This document shows positions 27,835-34,026 of a stretch of DNA of 34,026 nucleotides, in pieces. The notes beneath the pieces are model-generated. The model saw only the letters and a program-made list of their open reading frames with translations, was not told the DNA's origin and searched no databases. Origin of the DNA: an uncultured Candidatus Saccharibacteria bacterium (GTDB lineage Bacteria > Patescibacteriota > Saccharimonadia > Saccharimonadales > Saccharimonadaceae). Where the stretch lies: NCBI GenBank assembly GCA_946560015.1, contig CAMNUC010000005.1, positions 1 through 34,026 of the forward strand. Direction: 5' to 3'. Position 1 is the stretch's first letter; each line of letters opens with the position of its first letter. The position numbers and the translations under genes are program-made.

Positions 27835-27927
27835 GCAGCCTAGATCTCGTATGACTTTGTGAACATTTTTAGGTTGTTTTAGACGGGCATGTGCTATAAT
27901 GAGTGCAGTTTTAAGTGGAGTTTGAAT

Positions 27928-28758
27928 ATGATTACGAAGGCGATTGTACCAGTGGCAGGATGGGGCACACGACGGCTGCCGATTACGAAAATTATTGAGA
28001 AATCAATGCTGCCGGTGGGTAATAGACCGCTGGTGGATTATTCAGTGCAGGAGCTGATCAGAGCAGGTGTCACAGATATCTATATGGTGATTTCTAATGT
28101 AGAGCCGTGCCAAGTGAAAGCTTTTTATCAGGACAATAAGGCTCTGAATGACTACCTAATTGAGCGTGGGAAGGAAGATCGCTTGAAATTGGCGAAGACC
28201 TTGCCAGATGATGTGAAGATCCACTATATTACGCAGGACCCATCAGGTAAGTATGGTACAGCAGTACCGATTGCGATGGCGGTGGAAGAATATAAGATTA
28301 ATGAGCCGGTACTGGTGTTTATGGGGGATGATTTTATCTGGAACCCAGATGGCGAATCATCAGCAGAGGCGCTAATGAAGACCTTGCAGAGCGAGAGTGA
28401 ATCAGCGATTTTTGGGGTGGAGATACCACGGGAGGACGTTGAGAAGTATGGTGTATTCTCGGTAGAAGATGGCTTACTTAAAGAGGTGATTGAGAAGCCA
28501 AGTGTAGAAGAGGCACCATCAAATCTAATTAACGTCAGTAAATATGTAATGTCTCCAGAATTACTGCAAGAGATAGTACGGTATGTAAATGAGAATGATT
28601 TTGGGCCAAAAGACCAAGAATATGTGGTGACAGATCCGATTGATGGTTATATCAAAAAAGGTGGAATTATGCATGTGGCGACGACCGACGGCGAATATCT
28701 GGACGGCGGATCGCTCGAGGGATGGGTGCATGCGAATAACGTGGTTTGTGGCGCATAA
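27928..28758 (+). CDS. galU: UTP--glucose-1-phosphate uridylyltransferase
   Basis: ITKAIVPVAGWGTRRLPITKIIEKSMLPVGNRPLVDYSVQELI, MGDDF, VIEKP; ATG 27928, the ORF-track start contains the promoter. Confidence 0.93.
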   Translation: MITKAIVPVAGWGTRRLPITKIIEKSMLPVGNRPLVDYSVQELIRAGVTDIYMVISNVEPCQVKAFYQDNKALNDYLIERGKEDRLKLAKTLPDDVKIHYITQDPSGKYGTAVPIAMAVEEYKINEPVLVFMGDDFIWNPDGESSAEALMKTLQSESESAIFGVEIPREDVEKYGVFSVEDGLLKEVIEKPSVEEAPSNLINVSKYVMSPELLQEIVRYVNENDFGPKDQEYVVTDPIDGYIKKGGIMHVATTDGEYLDGGSLEGWVHANNVVCGA

Positions 28759-28848
28759 ATCTTTGCGGCGTATGGGTTGTGAGGTGTTTGTGATGCGGGA
28801 TCTAGTTGAGCGATGTTCACAACATGTGGTCTGTATGCGGAATTATGT

Positions 28849-28863
28849 GTGATACTATATCAC
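28849..28863. promoter_or_regulatory. Candidate operator palindrome upstream of the HTH-murA gene
   Basis: GTGATA-CTA-TATCAC perfect inverted repeat. Confidence 0.4.
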
Positions 28864-28986
28864 TAGATGAATAATCGTACAAGTTAGTATATCATGATGT
28901 GAATGAGTCTTTGGGATAATTCCCTGTTTTGGGTAATTTTGGTGACTTTTTGATAGTAATTATTCGTTCTGTGATATAATTGTTTT

Positions 28987-30591
28987 ATGAGTAAATCACG
29001 TGTTGAACCGAGTTATCAAGAAGCGATTGGGCGCGTAGTAGAACGTTTGCGCACCGAAAAAGGCTGGACGCAAGCGCAGCTAGCCGAGGCGATTGGTAGT
29101 AGTCAGTCAGCAATTCATCGCATTGAAAAGGGGCGACAGAATATTTCCTTAGATTTGACTAAAAAATTATCTCGGGCGCTAGGTGGGCAGATTTTATCAG
29201 TAAATGACTCTGTATCGCAAAGTTATCGCATTAATGGTGGTAAAGAGCTACATGGTGAAGCGATAATCAATACGAGCAAAAACGCAGCAGTAGCATTGCT
29301 TTGTGCTTCCCTTTTGAATAGCGGCGTCACGACACTGAAACATTTGGCGAGGATTGAGGAAGTATTCCGAATTATTGAGGTGTTAGAGTCAATTGGGGTA
29401 AAATGCCGCTGGATCAATGATGGTCAGGACCTAGAGATTACCCCGCCGACACAGCTAGATTTACACCATATTGATGTAGAGGCGGCTCGTAAAACACGTT
29501 CTGTGTTGATGTTTATGGGACCACTTTTGCATAAGTTTAAGAAGTTTCGTCTACCATATGCGGGTGGATGTACACTGGGTACGCGGACGATTGAGCCACA
29601 TCTAAGAGCCTTGTATGAATTTGGATTGAGGGTCGATGCAGCAAGCTGCAGTGGGTTTTATGAAACGACCGTAGAAGAGAAAAAAGTTCGGCAAGAACAA
29701 TGGAAAGCAGCACGTTCGGTAGAATCAGTGCGTTCGCTCTACCCGCCAAAGAAGATTGTGCTGATTGAGCGGGGAGATACCGTGACTGAGAACGTACTGA
29801 TGGCGGCGGCGTTATATCCGGGTGAGACGACAATAGTAGGAGCATCTTCGAATTATATGGTACAGGATTTGTGCTTCTTCTTGGAGAAACTAGGGGTGAA
29901 GATCCGCGGAATCGGATCGACTACGTTAAGAGTGCGTGGGAAGTCAGAGATAAACTCAGACACCGAATATGCGCCAGCAGAAGATCCAATTGAGGCAATG
30001 TCGTTTATTGCGGTGGCGCTGGTAACAAAGTCCTGTTTAACAATCCGGAGAGCGCCGATTGAATTCTTGGAGATTGAGCTAGAGATTCTAAAAAGTATGA
30101 ATGCGCGGATTGATCAGTCGCCAGAATATTACAGCGCGAATGGGCGCACGCGACTAGTGGATCTAAAAATCCATAAATCTGAGCTAGTGGCGCCGACTGA
30201 TAAAATCGCGCCGATGCCATTCCCTGGTCTGAATATTGACAACTTACCATTCTTCTCGGTGATTGCGGCGACAGCAAAAGGTCGCACTTTGATACATGAC
30301 TGGGTGTTTGAAAACCGAGCGGTGTATGTCACTTATCTTGAGAACTTGAATGCGAAAGTGGAACTGCTAGACGCGCACCGCGTATATCTAGAAGGGCCGA
30401 CAAATTGGCGAGCGGCAGAATTAGTGGCACCACCGGCTTTGCGCCCGGCAGTAGTAGTGATGATTGCAATGCTGGCAGCGCCAGGGACTTCGATTCTGAG
30501 GAATATCTATTCGATTAACCGTGGGTATCAAGATTTTGCGGCGAGACTAAATAAGCTGGGGGCGGATATTAAACCGCTGCTAGAGATTTAG
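28987..30591 (+). CDS. XRE-type HTH domain fused to UDP-N-acetylglucosamine 1-carboxyvinyltransferase (MurA-like)
   Basis: HTH: RLRTEKGWTQAQLAEAIGSSQSAIHRIEKGRQNISLDLTKKLSRAL; MurA: NTSKNAAVALLCA, YAGGCTLGTRTIEPHLRALYEFG, YMVQDLCFFLEKLGVKI. Confidence 0.9.
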   Translation: MSKSRVEPSYQEAIGRVVERLRTEKGWTQAQLAEAIGSSQSAIHRIEKGRQNISLDLTKKLSRALGGQILSVNDSVSQSYRINGGKELHGEAIINTSKNAAVALLCASLLNSGVTTLKHLARIEEVFRIIEVLESIGVKCRWINDGQDLEITPPTQLDLHHIDVEAARKTRSVLMFMGPLLHKFKKFRLPYAGGCTLGTRTIEPHLRALYEFGLRVDAASCSGFYETTVEEKKVRQEQWKAARSVESVRSLYPPKKIVLIERGDTVTENVLMAAALYPGETTIVGASSNYMVQDLCFFLEKLGVKIRGIGSTTLRVRGKSEINSDTEYAPAEDPIEAMSFIAVALVTKSCLTIRRAPIEFLEIELEILKSMNARIDQSPEYYSANGRTRLVDLKIHKSELVAPTDKIAPMPFPGLNIDNLPFFSVIAATAKGRTLIHDWVFENRAVYVTYLENLNAKVELLDAHRVYLEGPTNWRAAELVAPPALRPAVVVMIAMLAAPGTSILRNIYSINRGYQDFAARLNKLGADIKPLLEI

Positions 30592-30781
30592 AGACTAATG
30601 AATATGGAGTAGTGACTCGAGAGTTGGTTTTTTGAGGCTCTGGTGCCGGCGGGCTAAAGCTAGCTTTCTTATGGTAAAACGCGGCAAGTATTGTAGCATA
30701 CTTTAGCTCATGGCAACAAGCATAGCTGGTATAAAAGTTTGTAGATGCGAAAAACGGAAAAAGATTTTTTATTGTTAGCGC

Positions 30782-30811
30782 TTGTTATTTTAGAAACTTT
30801 TGCTATATAAT
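30782..30811 (+). promoter_or_regulatory. Promoter of the 19-aa ORF unit
   Basis: TTGTTA, 18-nt spacer, TATAAT. Confidence 0.55.
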
Positions 30812-30875
30812 CGCCGACGTGGGCGAAAAGTATTTGGCAACGCACCTTAAGTGAATAGAATGAAGGGAGGCAGTT

Positions 30876-30935
30876 ATGGTTCTAAAACTGAAAATTTGGT
30901 TCTTAGTAATCGAGATTAGTTTGAAGCTAAAATAG
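30876..30935 (+). CDS. Small hydrophobic/basic peptide, 19 aa (MVLKLKIWFLVIEISLKLK)
   Basis: GGGAGG SD at proper spacing, upstream promoter, followed immediately by hairpin AGTTGGCTG-CTAAATA-CAGCCAACT. Confidence 0.5.
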   Translation: MVLKLKIWFLVIEISLKLK

Positions 30936-31053
30936 TTGGCTGCTAAATACAGCCAACTAAACATAACTTGATTCCATTCTACCAACAACTAATAGCAGAG
31001 TCAATACTTTTTGCCCCAAACATGCTATAATCATAATAACAAAGGAAGGTAAT

Positions 31054-32145
31054 ATGACGAAAAAAGCTACAAAACCAGAGACTGGCGAAGATTCCGGCAA
31101 GAAGCAAGCCCTTGATCTCGCAATTCAGCAAATTACAAAACAATTCGGTACTGGCGCGATTATGAAGCTTGGCGACACACGAAAGATTGATGTGGAACTT
31201 TTGCCGTCGGGATCATTATCGCTAGACCTAGCGCTGGGTGGTGGCTATCCAAAGGGACGGATTATTGAGATTTATGGACCAGAATCTTCCGGTAAGACTA
31301 CTTTGGCGCTGCACGCGATTGCAGAAATGCAGAAGCAAGGTGGACAGGCAGCGTTTATCGACGCAGAGCACGCACTGGACCCAGCCTATGCAAAGAAGAT
31401 TGGGGTGGATACGGATAATCTATTTATCTCGCAGCCGGACAACGGTGAGCAAGCTTTAGAGATTTGTGAGACTTTGGTGCGGAGCGGAGCAGTGGATCTT
31501 ATTGTAGTGGACTCGGTAGCGGCGCTAGTGCCACAGGCAGAAATTGATGGCGATATGGGCGATGCACAGATGGGTCTGCAGGCGCGCTTGATGTCGCAAG
31601 CGATGCGGAAGCTGACTGGGATTATTTCGAAGTCAAAGGCGACAGTGATTTTTATCAACCAGATTCGTATGAAGATTGGCGTAATGTTCGGCAACCCAGA
31701 AACGACGACTGGCGGCAACGCGTTGAAGTTTTATGCTTCGGTGCGGATGGATATTCGACGGATTGGGCAGATTAAAAACGGCGAAGACATTGCCGGTAAC
31801 CGCACAAAAGTGAAGATTGTGAAGAATAAGATCGCGGCACCGTTTAGGACGGCTGAGTTCGACATTATGTACAATGAAGGCATCAGCAAGACTGGTGATA
31901 TCTTGGATATTGCAATTCAAAAGAACATTATCGAGAAAGCTGGCGCGTTCTTGAAATATAAAGGCGAGACGATTGCGCAGGGTCGAGAAAATGCGAAGGA
32001 ATTACTGCGGAAAGATCCGGCTTTGATGAAAGAAATCGAGCATCAGGTGCGTGTGGCGGCGAAGTTGGACGCAGATGATAGTGTGGCGAATGAAGGTGAT
32101 GACAATGCGGTAGAGGGCGGAGCTACCGAAGTAGCTGCGAACTAA
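31054..32145 (+). CDS. recA: Recombinase RecA
   Basis: [97 protein letters not shown]. Confidence 0.99.
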   Translation: MTKKATKPETGEDSGKKQALDLAIQQITKQFGTGAIMKLGDTRKIDVELLPSGSLSLDLALGGGYPKGRIIEIYGPESSGKTTLALHAIAEMQKQGGQAAFIDAEHALDPAYAKKIGVDTDNLFISQPDNGEQALEICETLVRSGAVDLIVVDSVAALVPQAEIDGDMGDAQMGLQARLMSQAMRKLTGIISKSKATVIFINQIRMKIGVMFGNPETTTGGNALKFYASVRMDIRRIGQIKNGEDIAGNRTKVKIVKNKIAAPFRTAEFDIMYNEGISKTGDILDIAIQKNIIEKAGAFLKYKGETIAQGRENAKELLRKDPALMKEIEHQVRVAAKLDADDSVANEGDDNAVEGGATEVAAN

Positions 32146-32933
32146 TGCTAAAAATTGAAAGCCTGCACGAAGATGCTGACACTGGGCTAGAAACACCCTC
32201 TAGCCGGAGTGTTCGTGTTGCAGGAAGAGCATCGAGCTGCGCAAGAGATGCGTCGGTACTCACGATTACGCAACTAACCTCGGGCGTACGGGATCCAAAT
32301 CGTGTTAACGTTTTTGTGAATGATAAGTTCGCGTTGTCGTTAGATGTAAAACAAGTGGTAGACTTGTCAATAAAGGTAGGCAAGAGCTTAAGTGAAACCG
32401 AATTACAAGAGCTGCATACCGCATCAGAATTTGGCAAACTATATCAACGTACACTGGAGTGGGTGCTGATGCGCCCGCGCTCAGTCTGGGAGACGCGCGA
32501 TTATCTGAAACGTAGGCAAATTAAGCGCACTCAGCTAAACCGTAAACGTTCGCATGATGAGTTGAAGCCCTTACCTGAAATACAAAGTTCGGCAATAGAA
32601 CTTGTGGTAGAAAGGATGATTGAGCGCGGGTATGTAGACGATCGGAAGTTTGCGGAGTTTTATGTAGAGAACCGCTTCGTGAAAAAAGGAGTCAGCAAAC
32701 GTCGACTGGAGCAGGAGCTGCGCAAGAAGCATGTGCCCGAGGAAGTAATTCACGAAGTGCTGAGCACTTCCACGCGTAGCGAGAAAGAAGAGCTTGCGAA
32801 GATGATTGCTAAGAAAAGTAAGCGGTATGACGAGCAGAAATTAATTGCGTACTTGGTGCGGCAAGGGTTTAGCTACCAGCTGGTTATTGATGCAGTGGAG
32901 AAGATAAAGGCTGCTGGTGAGATGGGAGTTTAA
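32145..32933 (+). CDS. recX: Regulatory protein RecX
   Basis: ATG overlaps the recA stop (TAATG); YVDDRKFAEFYVENRFVKKGVSKRRLEQELRKKHV, YLVRQGFSYQLVIDAVE. Confidence 0.9.
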   Translation: MLKIESLHEDADTGLETPSSRSVRVAGRASSCARDASVLTITQLTSGVRDPNRVNVFVNDKFALSLDVKQVVDLSIKVGKSLSETELQELHTASEFGKLYQRTLEWVLMRPRSVWETRDYLKRRQIKRTQLNRKRSHDELKPLPEIQSSAIELVVERMIERGYVDDRKFAEFYVENRFVKKGVSKRRLEQELRKKHVPEEVIHEVLSTSTRSEKEELAKMIAKKSKRYDEQKLIAYLVRQGFSYQLVIDAVEKIKAAGEMGV

Positions 32934-32978
32934 ACAAAATTTAAGGTTAATTCCCTAGCGGTGTGTTATAATGAGGTT

Positions 32979-33575
32979 ATGTTAATCAATGGCTCGAGAT
33001 TAGAAGGTTGCCCGGTGATGAGCCTGCATATTGGCGGGGAAATTGCGCGGGTGACGGAGCCGATTGTCGATCCGAACAGCTTGAAGATAATTGGGTTCAA
33101 GGTGGAGGGCAAAATGATTCGTGATGAAGTGGGGGATATTTTGCCGATTGAGAGCGTACGCGAATTCTCAAGGATGGGGATGATTGTTGATTCGATTGAC
33201 GAGTTCGTACATGATGCAGACATAGTGAAGATTAAGAAAGTTCTGGAGCTAAATTTTGCGCTGCCGGGGCTAAAAGTAGTGACGCGAAAAGAAATCAAGC
33301 TGGGTAAAGTGTTGGATTTTACAGTGGATACTGAAGCTTGGTATGTCCAACAAATCATTGTGCAACGCCCGCCGTTGAAAGCGTTTTTTGACCCAGAGCT
33401 AACGATCCCGCGTAAGCAGATTATCGAGGTAGACGACTATAAAGTGATAGTGAAAGATGAGCATGAAAAAGTAAAAAGCAAAGTTGAGAAAATTGAGGCT
33501 GCGGCTACTTTCGTGCCGAATTTCATTAACCCATTCCGCGAGCCGGACTTTGCGAATGAGAAAAATACGAAATAG
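32979..33575 (+). CDS. PRC-barrel-like domain protein
   Basis: PVMSLHIGGEIARVTEPIVDPNSLKIIGFKVEG; second repeat LKVVTRKEIKLGKVLDFTVDTEAWYVQQIIVQ. ATG 32979; the ORF-track start contains the -10. Confidence 0.75.
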   Translation: MLINGSRLEGCPVMSLHIGGEIARVTEPIVDPNSLKIIGFKVEGKMIRDEVGDILPIESVREFSRMGMIVDSIDEFVHDADIVKIKKVLELNFALPGLKVVTRKEIKLGKVLDFTVDTEAWYVQQIIVQRPPLKAFFDPELTIPRKQIIEVDDYKVIVKDEHEKVKSKVEKIEAAATFVPNFINPFREPDFANEKNTK

Positions 33576-33639
33576 TTCTGGTGTAGGCGCAGAGAAAAAT
33601 GGTTGTTTTTTGGAAGAAATAAGCACTTTGCTAGAAAAG

Positions 33640-33865
33640 TATGATACAATAGGGTTGCACACAATCATGGATGAGTAAAATGTTTTGTTTTGCTGTCATC
33701 CTGCGAAAGAAGGCGTCACCGAACGTCTAATGCAGGATAGGCTTTTAAAGTTACCCATGATTAGTGTGCCCGTTCGTGGCGCCTTTTTTGACATCAAGAA
33801 GCGCACAAAGGACAATATTCCCGGCATATAAATAATATATGTTGTTGTGCGTTATTTTTGTTACC
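33640..33865 (+). ncRNA. Conserved promoter plus double-hairpin leader/sRNA, copy B, upstream of the CDS at the right edge
   Basis: TATGATACAATA (33640-33651), 60 nt, hairpin 1 GGCGTCAC(C)GAACG...CGTTCGTGGCGCC (33712-33783) plus T6, hairpin 2 GCGCACAA..GCATATA..TATATGT..TTGTGCGT plus TATTTTT GTTACC. Confidence 0.75.
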
Positions 33866-34007
33866 TCAAAATAGGTAGCTTGAGCGCGGTAGAAACTAAC
33901 TAAGCTTGTCTATATCAAGCGAGACTAGACTTAGCTCATGTTCCCTTTCGCTCTCAACTTTCCACGAGCAAAAAGTTATAACTATAAACCAAAAGGAGGG
34001 CCATAAT

Positions 34008-34026
34008 ATGCGTCACAGGTCTAAAT
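34008..34026 (+). CDS. Start of a CDS truncated by the window end (MRHRSK...)
   Basis: AAAAGGAGGG SD at 33991-34000, then ATG at 34008; downstream of leader copy B. Confidence 0.6.

Noticed and set aside
28640-28852. 70-aa ORF overlapping the galU 3' end
   Set aside because: Out of frame with galU, no SD, unlikely composition; the tail covers regulatory intergenic DNA.
30803-30988. 61-aa minus ORF opposite the 19-aa peptide unit
   Set aside because: No SD or clear promoter; antisense to a better-supported small transcription unit.
33712-33783. Hairpin 1 of the duplicated element as an integron attC site (CTAAYG...CRTTAG symmetry)
   Set aside because: The U-tracts, fixed-distance promoter and second hairpin fit a transcribed leader/terminator better; no cassette array or IntI is visible and the canonical attC R/L box arrangement is not met.
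1-34026. CRISPR array, rRNA operon, or diversity-generating retroelement RT
   Set aside because: No regularly spaced direct repeats, no rRNA-like sequence and no reverse-transcriptase ORF were seen in the window.

Overview
This 34 kb window looks like a chromosomal segment of a Patescibacteria/CPR genome, probably Saccharibacteria. That placement is inferred from gene content and style, not tested. Housekeeping genes recognised: glyA, rny, murB, folD, lepA, tilS, galU, an HTH-murA fusion, recA-recX, a P-type ATPase, and a partial pilB/gspE at the left edge that the ORF track misses. There are four tRNA genes (Ala-CGC, Arg-UCG, Lys-CUU, Pro-UGG), all with encoded CCA, and one complete IS with terminal inverted repeats and a 3-bp target duplication. 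There is also a FISUMP-domain surface protein and several uncharacterised genes. The strongest unexplained signal is a ~212-nt noncoding unit present twice, once at each end of the window in opposite orientations. Each copy has the same TATGATACAATA promoter box, exactly 60 nt of spacer, and then two conserved hairpins, each followed by a U-tract; stem substitutions are compensatory or pairing-preserving. Each copy lies upstream of a gene: the FISUMP protein on the left and a CDS cut by the right edge. Other notable points: several genes have TATAAT ending exactly 6 nt before the ATG (leaderless transcription); one gene is interrupted only by two in-frame TGA codons at Trp-like positions in a window where TGA is otherwise almost unused as a stop; an HTH is fused to MurA; a 19-aa ORF has its own promoter and Shine-Dalgarno; and long structured leaders precede two unknown genes.
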